This document shows, one piece after another, positions 19,883 to 29,260 of a DNA stretch of 41,179 nt. Origin of the DNA: Chara braunii (taxonomy: Eukaryota > Streptophyta > Charophyceae > Charales > Characeae); assembly GCA_003427395.1 (NCBI GenBank), contig BFEA01000299.1, positions 156,990-198,168 on the forward strand, written 5' to 3'. The translations under genes were made by a program, and so were the position numbers. How positions within the stretch are numbered: the first letter of the stretch is position 1; every line of letters starts with the position of its first letter. The notes beneath the pieces are model-generated. The model was not told the origin of the DNA. It was given only the letters and a program-made list of their open reading frames with translations, and made no database searches.

Positions 19883-20744
19883 TGAAACAGTATTCACCAG
19901 TTCGCAGTAGCGAATGCAGATCCCAGGGCTCGATCCCTAGATCCCCGTCTTACCTGTGTATAGTATCAGTGTCAGCCTGTAGACTTGAACCTGCGACCTG
20001 TAGGAACGCCAGTGGTAGGCAGTTTGTCGTAGGTCATAGGGTAGAAGGGAATCGAACTGTAGACCTGTAGAGTAGGAGTCTAGACAGTTCCGAAGTCGTA
20101 GCTGTAGGCTGCCTGAGGAGTCAAGGTCGTAGCTGCTACTTACCTGAAAGGGCAANGTCGTAGCTGCTACAGTACCGAAAGGCCAAGTTAGACACTTCTA
20201 GAAGTGGCCTTTCGGAGTAGGCCTGCATTCAACCGAGGCAAGTGGTCAAGTGGTGGTAGAATAGTCCCANTTAGTCAGTCCGGTCCTGTCCAGCAAGTAC
20301 CGTCTGGGACTGTGTGCTCATCNTGGGCCAAGGGGTATGGGGCAGACCAACGCAGCGCAGAAGTATAAATCAAGAGGCTGCGTCCAGCCATTCATTCATT
20401 CCTGCGGATGCCATGCGGAAGCGCTGCCTCAGCAGCTTGTGCGAGGAGGTCTGNAGTGCGNNCGACGACGAAGTGGGCAAAAGTGTAGTATAGCGCTAGG
20501 GTAGTGGCAGCTAGCGCTGCCATAGCTGTAGTAGTGTGTGTGTGTGTGTGTTGCGTGTTGCGTGTGGGACATCCAGGGTGATCCAAAGTGTGAACAGTGA
20601 GTTGTCTGGGCGCTTAGTCGCCATAGCCAGTGGAAGCGAACTTACCTGGGAGACATATCTCTGTGTACGGTGTGGGCGCATGTCACCAATTGTGTGTTGC
20701 TGTTCACGTGCATGAAAAGAGTGAATAAGTCGAGTCTGATTGCA
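19883..20744 (+). repeat. Element B 3' LTR
   Basis: 862 bases from TGAAACAG to GATTGCA, followed by ATACC. It matches the visible 725 bases of the 5' LTR at a constant offset of 8241. Five isolated N (20270, 20323, 20454, 20461, 20462) fall at exactly the same relative positions as in the 5' LTR. This copy shows the full sequence that the gap hides in the 5' LTR. Confidence 0.95.
20364..20370 (+). promoter_or_regulatory. TATA-like box in B's 3' LTR
   Basis: TATAAAT at the same relative position as in the 5' LTR. If active it would drive transcripts rightward toward the AT-rich stretch and element D's Gag. Confidence 0.45.
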
Positions 20745-20749
20745 ATACC
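20745..20749. repeat. Target-site duplication of element B (right)
   Basis: ATACC follows the terminal CA of the 3' LTR and matches the left copy at 11637-11641. Confidence 0.85.
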
Positions 20750-21262
20750 CTTAATTTCTTTCCAAATTCCTTGGAATCCTTTTGGAACTCATAATTAGCC
20801 CTTTTTCGAAAATTTTAATTCACATTTTGAACTTTGAAATTAATTACTTATTTTTACGAAATTATCTCAAAATTTCTTTTCTCTGCCGACATTTCTTTAA
20901 ATTCACGTTTGGAATTAATCCCTTCCTTCGGAATTGATTATTATTTTTCCAAAATTTCAACGAAAATTTTTAAAATTCCACCTCCTAATTCTTTTTCTAT
21001 AATTCGAAGATATTTTGAAATTTCACGTAAATAAATTTAGAAATAAATTCAAAATTATTTTCTACTAATATTTTGAACAACGAATTTTGTAAATCTCTCC
21101 TTCGGATCCTTCAAAATTTTGTTCGACCCAAATTAATTTCGAATAAATAAAATTCCAATTGGAATAAATTTATTTATTCAATATTAATTCCCTACTTTCC
21201 AAGAAATCTTGGCAATTATCTTTATTTTTGAATTTATTGATAAATAAATAAGGGATTGCCCT
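20750..21262. other. AT-rich stretch, right half
   Basis: The region is built of AATTT, TTTCGAAA, AATAAAT and TTATTT words. It is the continuation of 11323-11641 once element B is removed. It runs to about 12 bases before the presumed Gag start of element D, and no LTR or primer-binding site of D is visible in it. It is either host AT-rich DNA or an unusual D leader. Confidence 0.65.
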
Positions 21263-21274
21263 CCCCACCTCTGC

Positions 21275-21310
21275 ATGCCACCACGCCAAACCAAGAACTC
21301 CCAACGTGCC

Positions 21311-21342
<32 letters not shown>

Positions 21343-23114
21343 CGCCGCCGCTGCCGCTGCCGCCGCCGCCGCCGCCGCCGCTGCTGCCGCCGCCACCGCT
21401 GCTGCTGCATCCTCCACCTCCGTTCAGGCCGCGTCCTCCACCCCCTCTTCCCCCGACATGACCGCATCCTCCATCAACAGGTTGGACATCCGCACCGACT
21501 CGGTCGATAGCATCGCCCACAACCTCGCAGGCGAACAACCACCAACAAACACCGCCACCCCCGACCTCTCCACCATCCTCCACGCACTCAACACCTTCCA
21601 AACCTCCATCACCGGACGACATAAAGGCCACCATGTCGTCCATATCCGACCGCGTCACCGCGCTCGAAGGGGACAACCCGTCCATCACGGTCGTCACCAC
21701 GGCCGCACCTCCATCCTCCATAGCGCAAACCACTCCCTCCTCCACAGCGCAAACCACTCCCTCCTCCACAACCGCCTCCAGCAACACCCCCCCGCCGACC
21801 TCCTCCACTCCTACCACCTCTACCACCACATCCACCAACCCTTCAACCTCCACCACCGTTTCGTTCTCCCCACCTCCTCCCTCATCCGGCGCATCCAGCA
21901 CACTGCCTCATTCCTCGCCCATCCACGTCACCCCTCTTCCCCTCCCGCACTCCCATACCCTTCCCCAACCCATCATGACGACCTCCACCATCCCCACCAT
22001 CCGTCCCACCTATTCCCAAGTCACCTCCGGGGTTTACCCCGCAATGCCACAACTCCCTCCCAACTACCTCCTTGAGGACAACAACCAACTCGACTACATC
22101 TGCTATGACACCACCCCCGATAACCTCAACTTTAACACCCTCGCCCAGATTGTTTCCCGCGATGGGGAAATCCCTCGTTCCTTCCGATCCGGCGAAATCA
22201 GGTCCGTCTCCGGCCTCCCCCACGAGGACGTTTTCCTCTTCCTAACCCAGCTCCAGAACTCTTTTCACCTCCACCACATGCCCCTTGCCCACTAGCTCCC
22301 CATTGCCACCTCCCGCCTCCTCGACAATGCCGCCAAATGGTGGATGGCTGAAGTCAGCAACTGCCGAGCCTCCGGAGGACCACGTCACTCATTCCTCCAA
22401 TGGGCCAACCTTCTCACTGCCACCTTCCGCCCCTAGAAAACCATTGATGACTACCTTGAACAATTTTGCCACCTCCGTCAGACCGGTCCCACGGACCGCT
22501 TCGTCCAATATGTCCGCTCCCTCCGCCACCACCTCCCCACCACCGTCATTCCCGACTTTGCGTTCATCTCCCGCATCAAACGAGTATGTCACAAAGACCT
22601 TGTAATCGCCCTCGCCCACAAACCCGACATACCCCTTGCTGATCTCCTCTCTTGCATGCTTCACCACGATCAACTCCTCCACCCCCATCACCAGCCCGCG
22701 CCCGCGCCCGCCCCGTCCCGCACCCGCTTTTTCCATCACATCACCCCTGAAGACACCACTTCCATCCCTTCCTCAGACGAGCTCACCACACTTCACCCCG
22801 ATGCATCTTCCGATTCACTCGACTCTTTATCCCTCACTCCCGAGGAACTCAATGTCATCCAATTCATGAGAATGGAGCGCAAAGATCGCAACTCCCGTCC
22901 ACCCTCATCTACCCCNCCCTCCCGCCTCAAGAAACTCACCCCCGAGCAGCGCACCTACCTCCAAGCAAACGGGGGTTGCTTCCGTTGTCGCCAATTGGGG
23001 CACCAACAAACCAACTGCCCCAAGGCCGCACAATTCACCCGCCAGTCCGCCTCCACTCGACCCGCAACCTCCGCATCACCGCCCTCGGCAAGCTCGAGTC
23101 CCTCCTCATCATGA
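21275..23114 (+). pseudogene. Element D Gag with polyalanine N-terminus and zinc knuckle (broken)
   Basis: ATG 21275 opens a frame with a basic start (MPPRQTKNSQR), then 29 alanines, Thr and four more alanines (21308-21409). A frame change near 21615 leads to a long frame rich in Thr, Ser and Pro. This carries the Gag domain (NNQLDYICYDT, SRLLDNAAKWWMAEV, QWANLLTATFRP, DDYLEQFCHLRQ) and ends in a CCHC knuckle (CFRCRQLGHQQTNC, 22977-23018). Two in-frame TAGs, at 22293-22295 and 22434-22436, stand where Gln (CAG) is plausible. Without them the frame is open to 23114. The AKWW motif is typical of this Gag family. Confidence 0.82.
21308..21409 (+). repeat. GCC/GCT trinucleotide repeat encoding polyalanine
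   Basis: 34 codons, 33 of them alanine, broken by one ACC at 21395-21397. The mix of GCC, GCT and GCA means it is not a pure slippage tract. Its antisense gives Gly/Ser-rich frames that are artefacts. Confidence 0.9.
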
Positions 23115-23491
23115 ACACAGTTCCCAGGACATTGTCCCGGCATCGACATCGCGTCTGTCGGCCCACCCATCGGTGACGTCCTTCGTCCCACCGATGGCTC
23201 ATCTGGCATCGACAATTCGTCTGCCTCCCCCCTCTCCGGTGACGCCCCCTCCACCGGACGACTCCCAGGTGTCGCAAATGCCTCCCACTGCCTCATGCTC
23301 CTCTACCCTTCTTCCAAACCCATCCATTGTCACCTTCTCCGACGTTGTTGAGGAACAAGCTCGGCACGATCGGCTTGTCCGCTTACACAATGAACAACGC
23401 CACCTCAACATTATCATCTCCACCGCCAACTCATCTCGTTTCCACTTCAGATTCATCGCCGCCACCCTTGGTGTGTCTACAACTAAGTTAG

Positions 23492-24103
23492 TTTCAGGCC
23501 CTCCTCGACAGTGGAGCCACCGGTAACTTCATCACCGACGCGTGTGTCAGCAAAGTCGGTCTTACCTCTACCGGTTATGACTCGCCGATCACGATTCGCC
23601 TAGGGGACAAAGACACTGCCGTCGTAGTAGACCACACGGTTCCCGAGACCACCATGACCGTCGGAACCCTCCGCAGTCAGGTCTCGTTTGATGTCATGCA
23701 CTTGATGTGCGACATCGTCTTAGGAACCCCGTGGCTGGACTGCTACATGCCATACGCATTCCACCCCAACTTCCTTCGCTTCACCAACCCCCCCGACACA
23801 ACTATCGACATCCCCTATCTCCCATATCCGACCTCCCAAGGCACCGTCACCCCGCACCACTTCCTCCACATGGCTCGCCTAAATCCCGACTCCGCCTACT
23901 ACAGTCTTGTCCTTGATCGCGAAAGTCTTGAGGACTTACTCCTAATGGAAAAACCCGATCAAACCCCCCCCTCCAACCCCGCCATCGCCTCAATCCTCGA
24001 CGAGTTCAAGGACGTCTTTCCTGAGTCCTTACCCGTCGGACTACCTCCGGATCGTGGCGTATCCCATACCATCGATTTGGAACCCGGACATTCTCCACCT
24101 TGA
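23492..24103 (+). pseudogene. Element D aspartic protease and linker to RT
   Basis: The frame carries LLDSGATGNFI with the active-site Asp codon at 23507-23509; D-S-G is intact. It continues with a beta-rich body, the second hallmark CDIVLGTPWLDCY, then a linker into the N-terminal RT region (ILDEFKDVFPESLPVGLPP). It ends in TGA 24101-24103, within what should be continuous RT. No ATG is needed, because the protease is normally translated as part of a polyprotein; the link from Gag's frame is broken upstream. Protease residues look competent, but the context does not. Confidence 0.85.
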
Positions 24104-25216
24104 CGCCCTCCATACCAACTCTTTGTCCCCGAAGCCGAAGAAATGAAGCGACAACTCGTTGAACTCCTTGAAAAGAGTTCATTAAGCCAAGTTCATCCCC
24201 ATTCGGAACCAACTGCCTTTTTGTCAAGAAAGGTGAAACTTCGGAACTCCGCATGTGGACAGACTACCACGCCTTGAACCGGATCACGATCAAGAACAAG
24301 TACCCCCTACCTCGGATTTTCGAGCTCCTTGATCGTCTCCGTGGAGCCTAGTACTTTACCAAGATTGACCTTCGCAGTGGCTTCCACCAGATCCGTNTCC
24401 GCGAGGAGGACACCCACAAGAACGCCTTCCGCTCTCGGTTTGGGCACTACGAGTTCCTCGTGATGCCATTCGGTCTCACCAACGCCCCCGCTACCTTCCA
24501 ATCTACCATGAACCACATCTTCCGCAACCTCCTCGAAGTCTGTATCGTCGTCTACCTTGATGACAGCCCCACCTTCGAGTCCCACCTTCAGCACCTCCGC
24601 CAAGTCCTCTCGATCCTCCAAGAGTAAAAATTCTACGCCAAGCTCAACAAATGTACGTTTGCCGCTTCGAGTGTCGAATACCTCGGCCACATTGTCTCCG
24701 CTGAAGGCATCTATATGGACCCCTCGAAGGTCACAACCCTCGTCGAGTACCCCCCACCCAAGACCCTCCTCCAACTCCGTTCCTTCCTCGACCTTGCCAA
24801 CTATTACCGCCCGTTCATTCACAACTTTTTCGAGCCCTCTCCTCGAACTCACCCGCAAGGACGAGCCCTTCCATTGGAACGATCGCTGTCAACACGCTTT
24901 CGACTTCCTCAAGCAAACCATCACCACGGCCCCTGTCCTCAAGATCGCCGACCCCACTCGCCATTTCTATGTCACCATTGACGCCTCCGACTTCACCATT
25001 GGAGCCGTACTGTCCCAACATTTCCCCCGCGACACCGCCGAGACCCCTTCCATCAAGGACTCGCCCACTCACCCCGAGGCTCCACCTGGCGAATACCCTA
25101 TCGCCTTCGCAAGCAAGAAGCTCCTTCCCGCGATGATAAATTACCCCTCCAATGAGAAGGAACTCCTCGTCGTGATTCACGCTCTCAAAGTCTGGCACCC
25201 GTACCTCGACGGGTAA
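24104..25216 (+). pseudogene. Element D reverse transcriptase and RNase H (broken)
   Basis: RT motifs appear in changing frames: KPSSSPFGTNCLF after a base-loss type shift near 24175, TDYHALNRITIKNKYPLPRI, a TAG at 24349-24351, [31 protein letters not shown], and YLDD at 24553-24564. Right after YLDD the usual ILVFSK-type segment is missing ([12 protein letters not shown]), a short deletion. A TAA follows at about 24628. Thumb motifs (YLGHIVSAEG, LRSFLDLANYYRPF) precede another shift near 24835. RNase H shows VTIDASDFTIGAVLSQ and SNEKELLVVIHALKVW. Clearly a decayed but recognisable gene. Confidence 0.87.
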
Positions 25217-26908
25217 TAATTCACCATCCGCACTGAGAACACCATCGTCTCCTCCATCCTCTCCAAGAAAGATATCACTCCACGCCAAGCCCGCTGGCTA
25301 GACTTCCTTGCCTAGTTCACATTCACCATTTGCCATACCCCTTGCAAAAGCAACCGCGTTGCGGATGCCCTCTCTCGACGACCCGACCACAAGCCCCCGA
25401 GAAAGTCTACGCCGCCATGACTCATATCTAACTCCTTCCATCACTTCATCATCGATACACCCAAGGTTATCTCTCCTGCTCAGACTTTGCCACCATTTAC
25501 AACAAGCTCCGCGATCTTGACCCAGTTCCCGACTACTCCCTCCACAACAACCTCCTCTACAACGATTCCAAGGGCACTCGCCGACTTTGCATCCCTGACG
25601 CACGAGGCCTCTGTACTCAGCTCTTGGCCGAGCACCACGACGCCAAGACCACAGAACATCTCGGTTTCCAGAAAACCTTCGACACCATTTCCCGCTACTT
25701 CTACTGGCCTTCCCTACATTCGCTTATGCCCCACGTGCCAAGTCGTTAATCCCTCGAACCAGGCCAAACCCGGCAAGCTCCAATCACTGCCCATTCCTAC
25801 TCATCGTTGGCAGTCCATCTCCATGGGCTTTGTGTGTGGTCTTCCCAAGACCGACCTCGGGCATGATTGCATCTACGTCATTGTCTGCCGCTTGACCAAA
25901 CGTGCCCACTTCATCCCTTGCACGACCTCACACAGTGCTAAAGACGTCGCCACACTTTTCTTCGACCATGTTTCTCGCCATCACGGCTCCCCGAGAACAT
26001 CATCAGTGACCGTGATCCTCGCTTTCCCTCACAATTTTGGAAACACCTCTTCACGGCCTACGGAACCACGCTCAGGTATAGCACTGCATTCCATCCACAG
26101 ACCGATGGACAAACAAAGAAGATGAACGATACTCTCCAAAGAATCCTGCGGAAGTATTGTCATTCTCATCAACAGGATTGGGATCAGTTGCGCACAGCCG
26201 CCGAGATTGCCTACAACAATGTCGTCTGCCCTTCCACCAGCATGTCTCCATTCTACCTCAACCTTGGCTACCACCCTCGCTTGCCCTCTGACTTCTTGCT
26301 TCCTTCGCAGCTTAATCCATCCACCCCCTGCCCCTCTCTCAATGAATGGGTAGCAACAATGAACAGACTCCTGAGAGAAGCCTCTGAAGTCATTGAACGA
26401 ACCTAAGAACAACAAGCCAACAAGACTAACAAACATAGACGCGACGTGTCATTCAAAGTAGGGGACAAAGTCTGGCTCTCCGCCAAACGCTTTGAACCCG
26501 AACACAGCTTGTCCAAGAAACTCTCCAACAAATGGCTCGGTCCCTTCACCATCACTGAACAAACCTCCCCCGTCAACTACAAACTCCAACTTCCCCCTGA
26601 CATGAGTCGTGTCCACCAAGTCTTCCATGTCGAGTACCTAAAAGAATACCATGAATCCCCGCCCCGGTTCGCCGACCGCCCATATCATAGAGCTCCACCA
26701 ATCATGCTACCCACAGGCCCTGAATTCGTTGTCAAAACCATCATCGGCCGATGAACCACTCAGGTATCTGATCATTCGGAACCAATCACTGAATACAAAG
26801 TCAAATGGACCGGATACCCCGACGAAGAATCTACATGGGAACCTCTCTCTAATCTTAAGAATGCCATGAAACTTGTCCGCGCCTATGATCGTGCTAATCC
26901 TATGTCCT
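25217..26908 (+). pseudogene. Element D integrase and chromodomain (broken)
   Basis: After two adjacent stops the RNase H end (VADALSRRPDHK) and the zinc finger follow in different frames (TEHLGFQKTF, then LCPTCQVVN). The core begins SISMGFVCGLPKT: Gly at 25826-25828 replaces the first catalytic Asp. The second Asp region (SDRDPRF type) lies in another frame. The third reads TDGQTKKMN, with Lys at 26116-26118 replacing the Glu. Then come SFKVGDKVWL, RVHQVFHVEYLK, a TGA at 26752-26754, and a good chromodomain (YKVKWTGYPDEESTWEPLSN, MKLVRAYD), ending near TAG 26908. The chromodomain would bind methylated histone tails, by family knowledge. Confidence 0.88.
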
Positions 26909-27575
26909 AGATACCTATATAACTATGGCATAAACCCCCGCTAAACCCTTGCAACCCTGCTCTACACACACCCTTGAACCCAGCCACCCTCCACTTGACC
27001 CTGACTCCTGATGTCTGATCTGCCCTTACCTTCACCTAGCCTTGTCCCATCTGTCCTCTCCCCTACCTTGTCTCTCTTGTCCAATGCTTGTGGACCTGCG
27101 TGACGCCGACGATAAAGGATCTAATGGCAAGCGCACGAGGACGATGGCCTGCTGCCTCACTGTTCATGGAGATTATGCAGCTGGTTTGGCCACCATGCTG
27201 TTTCATTGGCCGGCATCCCCGACTCGCGGACTTACTGGAGCAGCAACTTGTGACATGGATCTTTGCATCAGTCTACGACTTCCTTGCTTCCAGATCAGAC
27301 CTCATTGCAGTTCGTGTACCGGACGCACCCTAGCACTTGGACTTTGACACGAGAGCTAATACTACGCTTCTTGGACTTCTACCTGTTGCAGCCGTTGAAG
27401 ACCGCTTCTACCACCTACTCCAAAGACCTGATCAAGACCGCTGCAGACCCCCTTTCAAGACACTTGGACACTTTGTTCCTACGTGAGATTCTGCTTCCGA
27501 CTCCTTCGGACACACCAGCCCTTGCATCCTGAACAAACATTTTCATTTTTATTTTTCCTGACTTTGACAACCCTG

Positions 27576-27870
27576 TAGAACATCATTAGCAGATCCCTGT
27601 TTCCCTAACCATTGTTCCCCGTACCCACTAGAACATCAATAATACCCTGTTTTCCTTAACACCGTTTCCCTTGCCCAGTAGAACATCAATAGAAGTTCCC
27701 TGTTCCCTGAACTATGTTCCCCCTTAACCTATAGCAAACCACGCAGTCCCCTTAGTTCATCAGTAGGACTACCCTGCTCCCTGCCGTCCCTTTAGTTCAT
27801 TTGTAGGACTACCCTGTTCCATGCAAACCCCCCTAGTTCATCAGTAGGACAACCCTGTTCACCGGTACCA
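27576..27870 (+). repeat. Six-unit degenerate tandem repeat (TAGAACATC / TAGTTCATC)
   Basis: Units start at 27576, 27629, 27679, 27753, 27793 and 27834. The first three begin TAGAACATCA; the last three begin TAGTTCAT and include GTAGGAC. All carry a CCCTGTTCC-type box. Unit length varies from about 40 to 74 bases. Confidence 0.75.
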
Positions 27871-28019
27871 AACCTTGTTCCCTCTTACTCCCGCAGCCCA
27901 TGCCACCCACATTATACTCCTCTTCCCTTCCGACTTGTTAACCAGTCATCGGCCCCATCCCGTCCTTCACAGATTTCAGCGTTGCTTCATGATTTTTGGC
28001 AGTCGGGACGTTGCCTTCT

Positions 28020-28034
28020 AGAGGGAGGGGATAG
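28020..28034 (+). other. Element D polypurine tract
   Basis: AGAGGGAGGGGATAG is almost purely purine and abuts TGTTACAG, a typical LTR start. It would prime plus-strand synthesis. This is the main evidence for the LTR boundary, because the partner LTR is missing. Confidence 0.7.
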
Positions 28035-28497
28035 TGTTACAGACTCCGCCAGGGCTCGATCCCATCTTTTTGTTGTTTCGGCTGCATCCCATTTTCGGCC
28101 TGGCACCCTTTTCCCAAACCCCTCCTTTGGTACCGTAGGATTTTGGACAATTGGCGCCATGCTGCAATTCGGGTGCCACTTTCAAATACTGCATTTTTCA
28201 GTTCTGCCCTCGGGGCCTTTGGAGAAATGTCCCTGGTACCGAACGTGTCACCGGTACTTATACCGGCTCCCCGTACGGTACGGGACCAGTCTCGTACCAG
28301 TTTTCTGCTGCTGTACTCGTACTCAGTGGGACTTGCTGTTTCGGCATTCGGAATCCAAGACTTCGACTTTGTGCCTTGCCACTGCGTCTGCGTCCGACCC
28401 TCAGTCGTGTCGAGTGTGTGTGTGTGTGTGTGTGCTCGCACTCTCTCCCTCTCTCTCTCCTCTCCCTCGGCTCTCCCTCAGCCTCAGGCCCGTCACA
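28035..28497 (+). repeat. Element D 3' LTR (right end tentative)
   Basis: Begins TGTTACAG after the polypurine tract. A plausible end is GTCACA at 28497, which gives imperfect inverted ends TGTTAC/GTCACA and a length of 463. It holds CGGTACC/GGTACCG-type words, a GT run (28417-28433) and a CT-rich run. No second copy is in the window, so the end is a guess. Confidence 0.5.
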
Positions 28498-29191
28498 GGA
28501 GATGTAGGATGCTGCGATGAGGTGGGAGGGTGTGGTGGTTGAAGTGAGGATGATCAAAGGTTTGGACGGGGGAAGGATAGTGGGGATACGGATGTGCGTG
28601 GTTAGTGGTTGGTTTCGAGAAAGAGAGAGGGGGGGGGGGGGGGGGGGAGGAGAAGACTTGTCGTTGCTTACTTTCCTTGGATTCTGCTTGGGTTCGCCAC
28701 GCGGTGGCTGCCCAAGGCCCTTGGTGGGGTTGGATTGTGACGGTGGGATGCTTGATATGGATGACAAGTCGTCGTTGAAGCGAGTTGCCAGACGTGCGAA
28801 ATCTTGTTCTTGGTCTGTTGAAGTCAACTGCTTCTCCTTTGCCAGGTGTTCTGCCAATTTATGTGGCAGTGATGGTAGTCGAAGCTGGCGTGCAGCTCGA
28901 AAGCTTATTGGTGCTCCTGGTTCCCCTGCCTTCCCTACGCGGGGTGCAGATTGAACGAAGATGGTGGGAGGTGGTGTGTCGATGGTTGATGGCGCTGGGC
29001 GATGGCAGCGTGGTCGCTCTTGCTGCCCCGGAGCGCAGCTCGGCTGGGCGCCGGCGCGTTGGGCGGGAGTCGGCAGTCGCGTGGGCTCGGGGCGGGGTCC
29101 CCGCGGGAAAGAGCGCCCGACGGGGTTGGGTCGGTAGCTTGCGCGAAATAGCGCAGCTTGGACCGGTAGCGCTAACCAAAGGCGCTTGCGC
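28498..29191 (-). other. GC-rich stretch with a possible host exon
   Basis: The minus strand is open without a stop across this stretch. Around 28934-28672 it reads like ordinary protein (QLRLPSLPHKLAEHLAKEK, DFARLATRFNDDLSSISS). An AG acceptor-like site precedes 28934 and a GTAAGC donor-like site follows 28672, so a 263-base exon is possible. Upstream (about 29030-29200) is rich in CG dinucleotides, like a CpG-rich 5' region. A run of 19 G (28629-28647) lies just past the donor. I do not recognise the protein and no ATG is evident. It could be a captured or resident host-gene fragment, or a chance open frame. Confidence 0.3.
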
Positions 29192-29260
29192 AAAAAAAAA
29201 AAAAAAAAAAAAAAAAAATGCAAGGAAGATGAGCAANAAAAAAAAAAAAAAAAAAAAAAA
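29192..29260. repeat. Poly(A) runs flanking a duplicated LTR start
   Basis: A27 (29192-29218), then an 18-base copy of the LTR start (29219-29236), one N, A23, and then the true LTR start at 29261. This is either a small tandem duplication or an assembly join in a homopolymer. Confidence 0.8.

Larger units (their letters stand above)
11642..20744 (+). mobile_element. Element B: full-length Ty3/gypsy retrotransposon, defective
   Basis: Both LTRs begin TGAAAC, and the complete 3' copy ends GATTGCA. ATACC flanks the element on both sides. Internal order is leader, gag with coiled coil and zinc knuckle, protease, reverse transcriptase, RNase H, integrase and an AT-hook-like/chromodomain-like C-terminus. 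The LTRs differ at only five positions over 725 comparable bases, so insertion looks recent. Yet pol has at least three frameshifts and two catalytic integrase substitutions. A 634-base run of N covers the end of the 5' LTR, the primer-binding site and part of the leader. Confidence 0.95.
26909..28034 (+). other. Element D 3' non-coding tail
   Basis: No protein-like frame with family character. It contains six diverged tandem units (27576-27870). A purine-rich tract at its right end (28020-28034) precedes a TGTTACAG LTR start. A tail of over 1 kb between pol and LTR is long for this class. Confidence 0.6.
21275..28497 (+). mobile_element. Element D: C-rich Ty3/gypsy chromovirus, defective
   Basis: Order is Gag with zinc knuckle, protease, reverse transcriptase, RNase H, integrase and canonical chromodomain (YKVKWTGYPDEESTWEP), then a 1.1-kb 3' non-coding tail, a polypurine tract and the start of a 3' LTR. 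The sense strand is strikingly C-rich and G-poor, unlike A, B and C. No 5' LTR was recognised. Multiple stops and frameshifts, plus two integrase catalytic substitutions, make it inactive. The right limit is uncertain. Confidence 0.85.

Noticed and set aside
21170-21901. Minus-strand Gly/Val-rich frame opposite Gag of D
   Set aside because: It is the antisense of the GCC/GCT and Thr/Pro/Ser-rich repeats, with no independent protein character.
27042-27532. Overlapping frames of 80-100 codons downstream of D's chromodomain
   Set aside because: They have no family motifs and lie in the non-coding tail of D.
29040-29190. Bacterial or organelle insert, because of high GC
   Set aside because: No bacterial or organelle gene is visible; a CpG-rich 5' region of a nuclear gene is simpler.
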